The position numbers and the translations under genes were made by a program. From Candidatus Heimdallarchaeota archaeon (GTDB taxonomy: Archaea; Asgardarchaeota; Heimdallarchaeia; Heimdallarchaeales; Kariarchaeaceae), in contig WAKA01000156.1 of NCBI GenBank assembly GCA_015523565.1, positions 1 to 50,604 on the forward strand: a stretch of 50,604 nt of DNA. The letters are read 5' to 3'. The notes beneath the pieces were generated by a model that saw only the letters and a list, made by a program, of their open reading frames with translations, had not been told where the DNA came from and searched no databases. This document shows, piece by piece, positions 15,798 through 24,675 of this stretch (the first letter of the stretch is position 1; every line of letters begins with the position of its first letter).

Positions 15798-16133
15798 TTA
15801 ATCTTGGAGCTCATCCAACCTTTCCAGAAGGTCTGTTGCATTAGTTTTTGCGGCTAATGCCTTTACAATGTTTACAAGTTCATTGAATTTCTGGTTGATG
15901 TCCATCTTTCCATTTTCTTTCTTTTTGGAACTGGCGCCGATAAGGGATGCCTTTGATTTGTAATGATATGATCCTCCGAACTGATACTTAATCAATATCC
16001 CTTCGTCAACCAATGTCTGAAGTTTTTCCTCAAACCCTGGAATCCCTCCAAACCTGAATTTCAGCTCTGCTTCTGTCACTGTCACTCCTGGTGATGGAAA
16101 GACCTCCACTAACTTTTTTTTGAATTCTTCCAT
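15798..16133 (-). CDS. Small winged-helix-like protein
   Basis: A 111-residue protein. Residues 1-65 (EFKKKLVEVF...LQTLVDEGILIKYQFGGSYHYKSK) have the helix-helix-recognition helix-wing pattern of a winged helix. A charged linker KKKENGK and a short coiled-coil-like tail (NQKFNELVNIVKALAAK...LLERLDELQD) follow, which could dimerise the protein. A DNA-binding role is inference. The ATG at 16133 follows AAGGA at good spacing. An 8-bp perfect inverted repeat sits immediately upstream, a candidate operator. Confidence 0.6.
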   Translation of the reverse strand: MEEFKKKLVEVFPSPGVTVTEAELKFRFGGIPGFEEKLQTLVDEGILIKYQFGGSYHYKSKASLIGASSKKKENGKMDINQKFNELVNIVKALAAKTNATDLLERLDELQD

Positions 16134-16140
16134 GATATTC

Positions 16141-16163
16141 CTTCAAATTTTCAATATTTGAAG
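16141..16163. promoter_or_regulatory. Perfect 8-bp inverted repeat, candidate operator
   Basis: CTTCAAAT and ATTTGAAG are separated by seven bases. The repeat lies between a TATA-like box (GTTTTATACC on the minus strand, about 16193-16203) and the ATG at 16133. That is a position where a bound repressor, perhaps the gene's own product, would block transcription. Confidence 0.45.
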
Positions 16164-16267
16164 TTTATTTCCTTGGTTATCTCTTTTCATATGGTATAAA
16201 ACAAAAGGATGGTCTCTTATTTTCCCCCATTTTCTTTTTTTACAATTTCTCGGAGGCTTTTTTTCTT

Positions 16268-17005
16268 CTATTGGTATATGATGTTCTCCTTTGTCAACTC
16301 ATTAAGTTCATATCCAATTTTCTCATTGCCATTTTCGTCAAGAATGAACATTGTTGAAATTATTTTTTTCCCTTTCAATGATTGTATGGTGGGGTTGATT
16401 GTCACTTCTGATTTATTCATTGCTTCGCAAAGTTCATCTAAGGTCGCTCGACCTCCTTTTTCAATTAGCTTGACAATGAAATCTACCTCGTCTGCCGAAA
16501 ATCCCTTTGATCGCAACAGTTCTGAAATATGCAATATCATTCCTTGGTACTTGCGAAGATATCTCGCCGCTTCTCGTTCTAGAATGTCTACTTGTTTCTT
16601 TAATTGGGGAAGTTCTTTCAGTCCATTCTTGATGATTTCTTCTACGGTGTCTGGCTCTTTTGGAGGGGACAGTTGTAATGGGTTGGTTTCTCCAACCTCT
16701 GTCTGGGTTAATTGGCTTGCATGTGCCGCATAAAGATGTCTCCCAAAAGTAAATCTAAGATTTATGTCTTTGTCCAGTGAATAATATTCCCTATCTGGAC
16801 CAATTCCAGAGGATCTCTTTTCAGACGAAATCAATCCCGTATCTGCCAGCATCATAAGGTGGTTGCTAACCGCTCTTGGTGTGATGTTCAGGATTTTTGC
16901 AAGTTCATACGCATATCTGTCCTCGATACTCAATAATCGCAAAATTTCCCTCCGATGCTTGTTTGCCAGCAGATCAAGGATTGTGTCAATGTCCATTTCT
17001 TTCAC
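16268..17005 (-). CDS. ArsR-like winged-helix transcriptional regulator
   Basis: A 245-residue regulator. Residues 5 to about 75 form an ArsR-type winged helix: DLLANKHRREILRLLS, then a recognition helix TPRAVSNHLMMLADTGLI and a wing. A coiled coil of about 40 residues follows (LKKQVDILEREAARYLRKYQ). A second winged helix (about 165-225, FIVKLIEKGGRATLDELCEAMNKSEVTINPTIQSL) lies near the C-terminus. No metal-binding cysteine cluster is present, so it is not a metal sensor of the SmtB kind. The start is GTG 17005 with GGAGG about ten bases upstream. It lies downstream of the TrmB gene in the same direction. Confidence 0.8.
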   Translation of the reverse strand: MKEMDIDTILDLLANKHRREILRLLSIEDRYAYELAKILNITPRAVSNHLMMLADTGLISSEKRSSGIGPDREYYSLDKDINLRFTFGRHLYAAHASQLTQTEVGETNPLQLSPPKEPDTVEEIIKNGLKELPQLKKQVDILEREAARYLRKYQGMILHISELLRSKGFSADEVDFIVKLIEKGGRATLDELCEAMNKSEVTINPTIQSLKGKKIISTMFILDENGNEKIGYELNELTKENIIYQ

Positions 17006-17082
17006 GATTCATTGCCTCCGAATCTCTGCGTTCCTCTATTATACTTTACATACCATAGGTTATAAGGTTATGTTTTGTAAAA

Positions 17083-17901
17083 TTATCGGGTATTTTCCCA
17101 TAGGTAATCAAAATTGTTTTGAAAAACTCTCACAATACCTGGGTTGATGCTGAATTGTGGTTTGAATATTTTCCTTTGAAGTGTTCCTTCTTGTGTAACC
17201 CACATGACAAAAACCAATATTTTCCCATCCACGATAGTGCCCCGGGTTTTTATGGAGTCATCCAAATGAATTTTGCATGCCGCACCCCTTTCTTCCAATT
17301 CCTTTCGAATGGTCGTGGTATGCTCATCTTCTTCGGATTGAAGCAGTATTCTGATACGTACTCCCCTGTCTTGGACTTTAAATAGGCTATCTTTCACTTT
17401 TTCATACCAATTGAAAATATGTGTGAAGATGCAGACCTCCTTTTTTGCTTTTTCAATAATCTCTATTGTTCGACGTTCTGCATCCTCCAACGAGTTGAGT
17501 TGGGTTATGAGATTCTCTGGTTCTATTTGTGTATAGTTTTTCAAAAAAAGCGGCTGGACAATTTCTACAAACTGTCTTGTTAATGTCTTTATATTTTTCA
17601 ACTCAATCGCGAATTTTTCCTTGGTCTTTTCAACGAATGCATTGCTTGCCTCTGAAGGGGGAACGGCAGAATATACTCTTGGTCTGCTGTTTGACACTGC
17701 GACAAAACCTTTCCGTATTAACCCTTCTACCCCATCATAAACCCTCGAAAGGGGGATGCTTGCATATTCCGCAATCTGGTCTGCCTTCAATGATCCTATC
17801 TGATAGAGTGTGTGCATTATTTTTGCCTCATAATTCGTAAAACCCATCGAAAGCATGCATTGGGTTAAATCTGCCTCTATTTTTTTAGAGATTGTTGGCA
17901 T
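17083..17901 (-). CDS. TrmB-family transcriptional regulator
   Basis: A 272-residue TrmB-type regulator. The N-terminal winged helix (about 10-80) has the signature LSMGFTNYEAKIMHTL and IPLSRVYDGVEGLIRKGFV. A coiled coil (about 90-125) links it to a C-terminal domain with IEKAKKEVCIFTHIFNWYEKVKDSL, the phospholipase-D-like TrmB effector domain. Characterised relatives sense sugars. It has no long sugar-binding domain, so the effector is unknown. ATG 17901 follows CTAGGAGAA. It is divergent from the membrane-protein gene at 18000 and the two could share control. Confidence 0.85.
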   Translation of the reverse strand: MPTISKKIEADLTQCMLSMGFTNYEAKIMHTLYQIGSLKADQIAEYASIPLSRVYDGVEGLIRKGFVAVSNSRPRVYSAVPPSEASNAFVEKTKEKFAIELKNIKTLTRQFVEIVQPLFLKNYTQIEPENLITQLNSLEDAERRTIEIIEKAKKEVCIFTHIFNWYEKVKDSLFKVQDRGVRIRILLQSEEDEHTTTIRKELEERGAACKIHLDDSIKTRGTIVDGKILVFVMWVTQEGTLQRKIFKPQFSINPGIVRVFQNNFDYLWENTR

Positions 17902-17999
17902 TCATTTCTCCTAGTGTTTTTCATATACAAATAGATAAGGAAAGAAACATAAATTCTCAAATAGAATCAATTAAATTACCTTGGTTAGGATGGTAAAAT
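17902..17999. promoter_or_regulatory. Divergent promoter region between TrmB and membrane-protein genes
   Basis: This 98-base gap holds a minus-strand TATA-like GTATATG (17922-17928) about 25 bases from the TrmB ATG. A plus-strand AATTAAATTA (17967-17977) lies about 25 bases from ATG 18000. A short imperfect palindrome, ATTCT-caaat-AGAAT, lies between them and could bind TrmB. Confidence 0.4.
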
Positions 18000-18548
18000 A
18001 TGGACGGTCCTGACATTGTTTGGGTTTCTGATCAAGACAGTTTGCTGACTGCATTACTTATCAGTATTGCAGGTATGATCCTGATAGGGGTTGTGTTTAT
18101 TCCCCTGTCATACTCTTTCACGTTTGCCCCCATTTTTGCCTCATATCTTTTTGTCTTGTTTATTGGTGGGTTGGCATTCAAATACCGTGTCACCCCAAAA
18201 AAGAAATTGCAATTCCGAAAAGGTATGCATGTCTTTGAATTTCTAGCTGAAGGTAAAAAATCACTTTCTCCTGCTCGTTTTGATCAAATTGACGAGTTCC
18301 TTGTTGTGCCCCGTGACAATTTTATGGGTTCATTGAATGCAGAAAACTTCACAATGGATGACTATTGGAAGACAAAATTGATTCTTAAAATGCATGAGGG
18401 GACTGACAGCAATGGAAATCCGATTGGTGCAAATGCCTCTCTCTCATTCAACGGAACTGACTATAACTATGAATCTTTTATTTCCACACTCCTTTCTTGG
18501 GGGATCTTGAAATCTGGTTCTGGTGACTCCTTGCTTGTTTTTGCCTAA
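18000..18548 (+). CDS. Two-helix membrane protein, unknown
   Basis: A 182-residue protein with two N-terminal transmembrane helices (about 18-38 and 42-60). A basic stretch follows (FKYRVTPKKKLQFRKG), then a soluble domain of about 115 residues containing LSPARFDQIDEFLVVPRDNFMG and a C-terminal LLSWGILKSGSG. By the positive-inside rule the soluble part should be cytoplasmic. No family recognised. It starts about 25 bases from a TATA-like box and lies 52 bases upstream of the hydrolase gene. Confidence 0.65.
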   Translation: MDGPDIVWVSDQDSLLTALLISIAGMILIGVVFIPLSYSFTFAPIFASYLFVLFIGGLAFKYRVTPKKKLQFRKGMHVFEFLAEGKKSLSPARFDQIDEFLVVPRDNFMGSLNAENFTMDDYWKTKLILKMHEGTDSNGNPIGANASLSFNGTDYNYESFISTLLSWGILKSGSGDSLLVFA

Positions 18549-18600
18549 TTTATCCTTGTCCAAACCTAAATGATTAATTTGTCTCTACATATTTCGATAT

Positions 18601-19431
18601 GTGAACGGAGTTTTTCAAATTAAAGGTCAGGGTGACTCTGACTGGGTTGCAATAGTGGCTCCTGGTTCCACTCAAACCCATTACTCAGAGGATCATCCCC
18701 TTATCGAATTACTTTCTGGTTATTTCTCCCAAATCTATTCAATTGACTTGCCTGGGCATGGATCACTTCAGAATGTGATTCCACGTGATGTGATTCATGC
18801 AATGGATATTTTTCTTCAAACAGTTAACCCTCTTATTGATGGGAAAAAAGTGGTTTTCTTTGGTTTTAGTTTAGGTGGGATTCTTGCATTGAAAAACTGG
18901 TCTACCCTAAAAAAAATGACTCAAAGGATTATCGGTGTCATGATTGGTGTTGGTCTAAAAATTGATGAGCTTACCATCCCCTCCATCCGTATGTTTTTCA
19001 CAGAAAGACACTATCGAATAAGCGGTTGGGAGAAAAAGATGGATGAAATGCATGGGGGGAACTGGAGAACCCTTGTGAACCGTATCGGGGAATGGTTTGA
19101 CCCCATGATCTCTCCTAACATTTATCTCACTGACGATGAATTGCGTGAAATAAAAGGACAGGACGTTTTTTACATTGTTGCAAATCGAGACCAGGCATTC
19201 AGCTTGGATGGCTTTTCAATTTTCCCAGATCTCCCAATGGTGGATCTGGTTTCCTATACTGCATTGTTTACTGGTCCTGATACCAGCTTACTTAACCCCC
19301 TTGATCCCTGTGATCTCTCACCACGGGTTTTTATTGTGTCCGGGCATCACTTTTCCTACTTTCATCCCAAGGCTGCATTTCCTCTTGTCAAATATATCAT
19401 TTCATATCTTCTCGATTGCTTAAATGTCTAG
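18601..19431 (+). CDS. Alpha/beta-hydrolase
   Basis: A 276-residue alpha/beta-hydrolase. The oxyanion region precedes IDLPGHGS. The nucleophile elbow is GFSLGG (Ser near 99). The catalytic histidine is probably in VSGHHFSYFHP near the C-terminus, and an acid in between (NRDQAF or nearby) completes the triad. The substrate is unknown; it could be an esterase, lipase or peptidase. The start is GTG at 18601. No signal peptide is present, so it acts in the cytoplasm. Confidence 0.82.
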   Translation: MNGVFQIKGQGDSDWVAIVAPGSTQTHYSEDHPLIELLSGYFSQIYSIDLPGHGSLQNVIPRDVIHAMDIFLQTVNPLIDGKKVVFFGFSLGGILALKNWSTLKKMTQRIIGVMIGVGLKIDELTIPSIRMFFTERHYRISGWEKKMDEMHGGNWRTLVNRIGEWFDPMISPNIYLTDDELREIKGQDVFYIVANRDQAFSLDGFSIFPDLPMVDLVSYTALFTGPDTSLLNPLDPCDLSPRVFIVSGHHFSYFHPKAAFPLVKYIISYLLDCLNV

Positions 19432-19476
19432 TGTCTCTTTACGAAATAATTAAGAGATAGTAATTCGTAAGGAAAT

Positions 19477-20691
19477 ATGTTGAGTATGACCCAGCGAGAT
19501 AGAAAAGAGATTAGCTGGGTGCCGAGAAACTCTGCAATCATCTTTGCAGATGAAGACGTTGACGGCCTAATGTCTGGCGTGATCGTTGCCAAGCAATATC
19601 CCGACAGCTATCAACTGAAATTTGTAACTGCACGCTCGCTCACTGATGCGATGCGCCGGTTCCTCCATAAGGTGGAATCATCGAACTATGATGTGGATCT
19701 CGAAGATTTGGATGTGTACATTGTTGATGTAGGCATCAATCGGGGTTCCATCCATGAGTTTGCAGAAATCGCACGGAGAATGCGGGCTCTTGGAATGCGG
19801 TTACTTTACTTTGATAGCCACTCCAACAAATTCAATGGAAAGACACTGGTTCCCATCCTTGAGGACGCTGGTGTCATTGTCCATCTTGGACAAATCGGTA
19901 CTGCTGCCGCATCCATAATCCAAGAATATCTCGGCACCCCAGATACAGAACGCTTTAGAAAATTGGGTGCACTATCCGACCGTGAAATTAGTTTCAACGA
20001 AGCGCGTGATATGCTACATGAAAAAGAAGGTCTTAGGATGCTCCAAGCCGCAGTTGCATGGGGCGCATGGAAACGCCGTAGCTTTCTCCATCGAATTAGC
20101 CGGGAGCTCATTGCAAATCCCAATTTGAAATTTACGACCCACAAGGAAATAATTGAGTTGTCACGTAAAGCCAATAAGCATCGTGACAAACTTTACAGGT
20201 ATGTTGTCAGGCATGCGGATGTCTTGGAGGTTTCCCACAACCCTCGTATCCTTGCAGTATTCTGCTTGGATCGCAATGATTTTGGAAAGGCAAGAGGCAC
20301 AATTGCAGGTCATTTGGCTGGGGAATGGGGTGCCGTCATTATCTTTATCACCCCTGATGAAATGCCAAATTACTACAGTGTCAGTGTTCGAAACCACTAC
20401 CGCATAAAAGTGGACCTCGAAAGGCTCGGTCAGCTTGCCATGGCAGAAACAGCTGGTGGGTCTAAGGGGGCATACCGGATAACGATTGAAAAAGATAAAT
20501 TGATGAAATTCCTGATAATGGTTCAACAATGGACTTATTCCTTACGTCCTCCATGGATCCGAAGACGGGAAAAACGACAAAAGGTTCTGAAAAGTCAGGA
20601 AAGTCATTATACTGAAGTTCCTGATCCTTCCATACGTCCACCATTGGGTATGATTGACGAAAGACGAGAACGAATAAATCAAAGTTCGTGA
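19477..20691 (+). CDS. DHH-family phosphoesterase
   Basis: A 404-residue DHH/DHHA1 protein that keeps its active site. Motif I is DEDVDG (near 25-30), motif II is IVDVG, motif III is FDSHSN, and motif IV is GALSD. The C-terminal DHHA1 domain has YYSVSVRN and the glycine-rich AGGSKGAY substrate loop. Family members cleave cyclic dinucleotides, nanoRNA or single-stranded DNA. The DSH variant of DHH and a basic tail (RRREKRQK) suggest nucleic acid, but this is inference. Contrast the DHH protein ending at 11695, which has lost these residues. ATG 19477 gives MLSMTQRD; ATG 19486 is also possible. Confidence 0.83.
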   Translation: MLSMTQRDRKEISWVPRNSAIIFADEDVDGLMSGVIVAKQYPDSYQLKFVTARSLTDAMRRFLHKVESSNYDVDLEDLDVYIVDVGINRGSIHEFAEIARRMRALGMRLLYFDSHSNKFNGKTLVPILEDAGVIVHLGQIGTAAASIIQEYLGTPDTERFRKLGALSDREISFNEARDMLHEKEGLRMLQAAVAWGAWKRRSFLHRISRELIANPNLKFTTHKEIIELSRKANKHRDKLYRYVVRHADVLEVSHNPRILAVFCLDRNDFGKARGTIAGHLAGEWGAVIIFITPDEMPNYYSVSVRNHYRIKVDLERLGQLAMAETAGGSKGAYRITIEKDKLMKFLIMVQQWTYSLRPPWIRRREKRQKVLKSQESHYTEVPDPSIRPPLGMIDERRERINQSS

Positions 20692-20784
20692 AAAATTGGT
20701 GAAAATTTCTCTTTAGCGTTGCAATTTTTTTTTGGCTTTTCCCTAGAGGTTAATATTTTTGAATTTAAAATAACCGTGATTGAT

Positions 20785-21957
20785 ATGGCAAAACTTGATT
20801 TCATGGCTGAAGAGCTTAAGAGACTTCGGGATGTAGGTCTTTATAATTCAATCCGTACAATTGCCTCTCCCCAAGGTGCATGGTTGAAGATTGAGGGGAA
20901 AGATGTCTTAAACCTATGCTCCAATAATTATTTGGGTCTTGCAGACCACCCTCGGCTGATAGAGGCTGCAAAGGAAATCCTCGACGAGTATGGTGTTGGT
21001 CCTGGGGCTGTTCGCTCCATTGCAGGAACCATGATCATCCATCGTGAACTTGAAAAATTGCTTGCTGAATTTAAGCAAGTTGAGGATACATTGGGTCTTC
21101 AATCTGGTTTCGTTGCCAATCAGGCAGTTATTCCTGCAATTGGTGCGGATGCAATTTTTACTGATGAACTGAACCATGCATCCATAATTGACGGGGTGCG
21201 GCTGACAAAAGCACAGCGTTATATCTATAAGCACAATGATGTTGAAGACTTGGCTGCAAAGCTTGAAGAAGGTGCTCAGCATGAACGAAAACTTATCATC
21301 ACCGATGGAGTCTTTTCCATGGATGGGGATATTGCTCCTTTGGACGAAATCGCAAAAATTGCTCAGGAATATAATGCCATCCTAATGGTTGATGATGCAC
21401 ATGGTGAAGGTGTTCTAGGTGACCATGGTCGAGGAATTGCCGATTATTTTAAGCTTCATAATGGGGAGGTTGATATTGAGATCGGCACTTTGAGCAAGGC
21501 AATGGGTGTTGTTGGGGGATATGTGGCAGGAACTAGGCTGTTAAAAGAATATCTCGAACAAAAGGCAAGGCCTTTCCTTTTCTCTTCTGCTGTTACCGTT
21601 CCAGACGTTGCCGCATCTATCGCTGCAGTAAGGATTTTGATGGCTGATGACTCTTTGGTGAAAAAACTGTGGGATAATGCCAAATATTTCCAAAAAGCGA
21701 TGCGGGACTTGGGATTTGATACTGGTAAAACACAAACTCCCATCACGCCTATCATGATTGGGGATGCAAAGAAAAGCTCTGAATTCTCCAAGAAACTTTT
21801 CCAAGAAGATATTTTTGCAATGTCAATCGGCTATCCCACTGTTCCAAAAGGTGCGGCTCGCATAAGGGTCATGCTTTCAGCTGCCCATTCAAAAGAAGAC
21901 TTGGATTTTGCTTTATCCAAATTTGAAAAGGTCGGTAAAGAACTTTCGTTAATTTGA
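20785..21957 (+). CDS. kbl: 2-amino-3-ketobutyrate CoA ligase (glycine C-acetyltransferase)
   Basis: A PLP-dependent alpha-oxoamine synthase that splits 2-amino-3-oxobutyrate with CoA into glycine and acetyl-CoA. The protein has 390 residues. Motifs are [44 protein letters not shown], and the PLP lysine in TLSKAMG. The end [16 protein letters not shown] fits KBL better than the related BioF or SPT enzymes. The ATG at 20785 ([11 protein letters not shown]) matches the family start; the frame is open upstream to 20719. Threonine dehydrogenase, its usual partner, is not in the window. Confidence 0.88.
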   Translation: MAKLDFMAEELKRLRDVGLYNSIRTIASPQGAWLKIEGKDVLNLCSNNYLGLADHPRLIEAAKEILDEYGVGPGAVRSIAGTMIIHRELEKLLAEFKQVEDTLGLQSGFVANQAVIPAIGADAIFTDELNHASIIDGVRLTKAQRYIYKHNDVEDLAAKLEEGAQHERKLIITDGVFSMDGDIAPLDEIAKIAQEYNAILMVDDAHGEGVLGDHGRGIADYFKLHNGEVDIEIGTLSKAMGVVGGYVAGTRLLKEYLEQKARPFLFSSAVTVPDVAASIAAVRILMADDSLVKKLWDNAKYFQKAMRDLGFDTGKTQTPITPIMIGDAKKSSEFSKKLFQEDIFAMSIGYPTVPKGAARIRVMLSAAHSKEDLDFALSKFEKVGKELSLI

Positions 21958-22054
21958 TTAGATTTGGTTGATTTTCTGAATCGGTTCTCTATGATCTTAC
22001 TTTATGTTGTTCATAGTGTTGTCTTGTTGTGCCCTCTCTCTGCACATTTCGTTT

Positions 22055-22105
22055 TTCGTATTTGAAGGTGGCTGTTTCGTCGTGGAAATTTTTCACAAAT
22101 ACGAA
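22055..22105. repeat. Long inverted repeat with nested stem
   Basis: TTCGTATTTG (22055-22064) and CAAATACGAA (22096-22105) are perfect 10-bp arms 31 bases apart. A second stem GTGGAAA/TTTTCAC (22082-22096) partly overlaps the right arm, so the two would be alternatives. It lies between kbl and the subtilisin gene. It could be a terminator for kbl or a binding site. Confidence 0.45.
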
Positions 22106-22116
22106 TCCGCCATGAA

Positions 22117-22128
22117 AAAGTTTAAAAA
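22117..22128 (+). promoter_or_regulatory. Candidate promoter of the subtilisin gene
   Basis: AAGTTTAAAAAG has the look of an archaeal BRE/TATA element. Transcription would start near 22150, giving an unusually long leader of about 95 bases compared with the leaderless genes around it. Confidence 0.45.
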
Positions 22129-22168
22129 GTGTCTTAGATTCGGAAGTCTTGTCAAAATTTCGATCGTG

Positions 22169-22222
22169 AGGAATTGTTAAAATTCCTTGTGTATTGAATT
22201 TCCTTATCGGTGTTCCCGATAA
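22169..22222 (+). promoter_or_regulatory. Two hairpins in the subtilisin leader
   Basis: AGGAATT/AATTCCT (22169-22187, five-base loop) and TTATCGG/CCGATAA (22204-22222, five-base loop) are both perfect seven-pair stems. The second ends 21 bases before the ATG at 22244. Together they could form a cis-acting RNA structure or be protein-binding palindromes. Confidence 0.45.
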
Positions 22223-22243
22223 TTAATCTGTTTGGTGGTTCAA

Positions 22244-24016
22244 ATGAGTAGATTGGTAAAAATAATTTCACTATTTGTCATTGTTTCAATGACTTTTGGT
22301 ACAAGTGGATATCTTTTCCCTCTTGCAAATGAGGTGAAAATGACTAAAGGTTCTGTGACTGAAGCCATTTCTGGTCAAACTTATTACTATTCTGTCACTA
22401 GATATGGTGGTGGCAGGTATGATGAGTTTTATATCTCCACATCTGGGGCATCGCAGATATCTGCCGTACTTGATGGACAGACATCTGACGACTTGGACCT
22501 TTACTATCGTGCAGGGTCTAAGGTTGCAGGGTGCGGCACATATACCTGTTCCACTTATGATGATGTCAGTTGGAACAGTGGTGCATATGAAACAATTACA
22601 ATCAACAATCCTGCGAATACTGTTCACTGGTTCCGCATCCAACGATATTCTGGTGGTGGTCGTGATTATTATTATTTCACAATCACTGTTACTGGTGGGG
22701 GTTCTGATACAACTCCTCCGACAGTGACCATTACGTCTCCGTCAGGTGGATCTACGGTCTCTGGAACTACAACCGTCACTGCTTCAGCATCTGATAATGT
22801 AGGTGTCGATCGAGTTGAGTTCAAGGTTGATGGTGCATTGAAATACACTGATTATTCAGCACCTTATTCCTTTAATTGGGATACTACGACTGCAACTGAT
22901 GGTACTCATACAGTTTCTGCTGTGGCATTTGATGCCGCAGGCAATTCTGCAACTGATTCAGTCTCTGTGACCGTTAGCAATGGTGGTGGCGGTGGTGGTT
23001 CCTGTGGTGAAACGCCCCGTGTGACTGGGTCTATGCCTTGGTGGAATGACGCAATTGATGTTGAAAAGGCTCATGCTGCGGGTTGTTATGGTGGGGACAC
23101 GGTAGTTGTGGTTCTTGATACTGGTCTTGGTAGTGGTTACTCTTCCTTATTCCCCTCTGGCTCAATTTTAGCATCCTACTCCAAATCTTATACCAAATCT
23201 CTCGGTTATGATAATGTGGATTGGAACCAAGATACTGAAGGTCATGGTACCTCCGTCACTGCAACAATTTTAGGATATTATGTTCCAAGTTCATGGGGTA
23301 TGGTTAACAATTATGTAATGGGTGTTGCCCCCAATGCCCAAATTGTTATGCTCCGTGTTGTCTATTGGGTTGGTGGAAGTGTGACATACGCGGCAATGAT
23401 TGATTCTTGGGTTCAAGCGATTAATTATGCCATCAGTCTTCATAATGGTGCTCTTTCAAACAAAAATATGGTGATCTCAATGAGCCTTGGCTACAATCCT
23501 TCTGCCGCCCCAAGCTCTTCCAATACGGCTCTTGAAAATGCAATCAACAACGCGGTGGCAAATGGCATTGTCGTGTCTACATCTGCAGGCAATGATGGTC
23601 CTAATCCCAACACGACTGGCAATCCCGCAAACTTCGCAAATTCTGTTTCTGTTGCGGCAGCTGGTTGGAATGGATATACTGGTGCATATGGTGTTGCTGG
23701 AATTGACGACGATCTTCCTGAAGATGACTTTTCAAATTTGGTTATTGCGGATTTCTCATCCCGTGGGAAGGTGGATATTACTGGTATTGGCTGGAACCTT
23801 GCATTGCCGACATGGGACAACAGCTATCAATATATCTCTGGCACCTCATTCAGTGCCCCTCAACTTAGTGGTGTGTTTGCCTTGATGTTTAGCATGTATG
23901 GTTCGCAATCTGTAAGCTTCCTTGTCAGCACATTGCAGGCTGGTGCATATGCCATCGGTCCATCAACCACTTGGGGTGCTGGTTTCGTACAGGCTGATGG
24001 TGCTCTTGGGTTGTAA
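22244..24016 (+). CDS. Secreted subtilisin-like serine protease (S8)
   Basis: A 590-residue secreted protease. It has a signal peptide (about 1-23), a PPC-like beta domain (about 35-150, with the DDLDLYYRAGS pattern), an Ig-like domain (about 152-245, with DNVGVDRVEFKVDG and AFDAAGNSA), a Gly-rich linker, and a C-terminal S8 catalytic domain. The triad is Asp292 (LDTG), His334 (GHGTS) and Ser535 (GTSFSAP), with SAGNDG as the oxyanion loop. No conventional I9 propeptide is visible. Secreted scavenging of protein is likely. ATG 22244 is chosen over upstream TTG/GTG because it gives a proper signal peptide. Codon use resembles the neighbours. Confidence 0.93.
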   Translation: MSRLVKIISLFVIVSMTFGTSGYLFPLANEVKMTKGSVTEAISGQTYYYSVTRYGGGRYDEFYISTSGASQISAVLDGQTSDDLDLYYRAGSKVAGCGTYTCSTYDDVSWNSGAYETITINNPANTVHWFRIQRYSGGGRDYYYFTITVTGGGSDTTPPTVTITSPSGGSTVSGTTTVTASASDNVGVDRVEFKVDGALKYTDYSAPYSFNWDTTTATDGTHTVSAVAFDAAGNSATDSVSVTVSNGGGGGGSCGETPRVTGSMPWWNDAIDVEKAHAAGCYGGDTVVVVLDTGLGSGYSSLFPSGSILASYSKSYTKSLGYDNVDWNQDTEGHGTSVTATILGYYVPSSWGMVNNYVMGVAPNAQIVMLRVVYWVGGSVTYAAMIDSWVQAINYAISLHNGALSNKNMVISMSLGYNPSAAPSSSNTALENAINNAVANGIVVSTSAGNDGPNPNTTGNPANFANSVSVAAAGWNGYTGAYGVAGIDDDLPEDDFSNLVIADFSSRGKVDITGIGWNLALPTWDNSYQYISGTSFSAPQLSGVFALMFSMYGSQSVSFLVSTLQAGAYAIGPSTTWGAGFVQADGALGL

Positions 24017-24132
24017 GCTAGTCCTCTAATTATGTAGAATAATTGTTGTCAATATTTTGGCTGTGTATTTTCTCACTTTTCAGTATGGTTTTCGTATCCA
24101 TCCCCTTAATCTTAGAATGAATGTCGTAATGT

Positions 24133-24140
24133 TTTTATAG
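24133..24140 (+). promoter_or_regulatory. TATA-like box for the secreted-protein gene
   Basis: TTTTATAG lies about 25 bases before ATG 24162, consistent with a leaderless mRNA that may continue into the regulator gene at 24676. Confidence 0.5.
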
Positions 24141-24161
24141 TGGGTAATTATTATTTCATTA

Positions 24162-24659
24162 ATGGTGTATCATCGAAAACTTACTGTTTTCATTATGCTT
24201 GCCCTTCTAAGTTTGGCTATGCTCCCCCTTGCGGAAGGTAAGAATTCAAAACTGTCGACCACCTCTACAAGTGGATCCAAGGTGTCGATTTCTCTTCAAT
24301 TTACAGATGCATATTATGCTGATCTGGATGGGGATGGTGCTGCCGATGACATCTTTGGAGGGGTTGACCTATATATCAGCGGGTCGGAAAGGGTTTCTTT
24401 TGACTATTACATTACCTTGGTCTTACCATCTGGAAGGAGCTTTACCTATGCCTATAGGATCAGCACTCGCTATTCTTATTTGCATCTGGAAAATTATTTC
24501 TATGATCATGTGTTTGAAAGTGGTGATTATACTTTCATCGTTGAATTGATCACCAGAACAGGTGGGATTCAATATGACCCATATCATCATGTTTTCGACC
24601 CTCCTGGTGGTGTACCAACAGACCCAACCTATAGTTTGGTTACTTCAGGATCATATTGA
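24162..24659 (+). CDS. Small secreted protein with a calcium-type loop
   Basis: A 165-residue protein with a clear signal peptide (KLTVFIMLALLSLAMLPLAEG) and a Ser/Thr-rich start. The mature part is a predicted beta sandwich rich in Tyr. The loop DLDGDGAADD has the DxDxDG pattern seen in dockerin-like and EF-hand calcium sites. No catalytic motif. It follows the subtilisin gene by 145 bases and may be co-regulated as a surface or secreted factor. The next gene starts 16 bases downstream. Confidence 0.7.
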   Translation: MVYHRKLTVFIMLALLSLAMLPLAEGKNSKLSTTSTSGSKVSISLQFTDAYYADLDGDGAADDIFGGVDLYISGSERVSFDYYITLVLPSGRSFTYAYRISTRYSYLHLENYFYDHVFESGDYTFIVELITRTGGIQYDPYHHVFDPPGGVPTDPTYSLVTSGSY

Positions 24660-24675
24660 GTAGGGGACCTTAATA

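Noticed and set aside
16209..16733. Plus-strand open frame opposite the ArsR-like gene
   Set aside because: It is the antisense of a well-supported regulator.
22201..22250. tRNA gene suggested by GGTTCAAAT
   Set aside because: No acceptor stem, anticodon arm or D-arm can be folded around it. No other tRNA-like sequence was found by eye.
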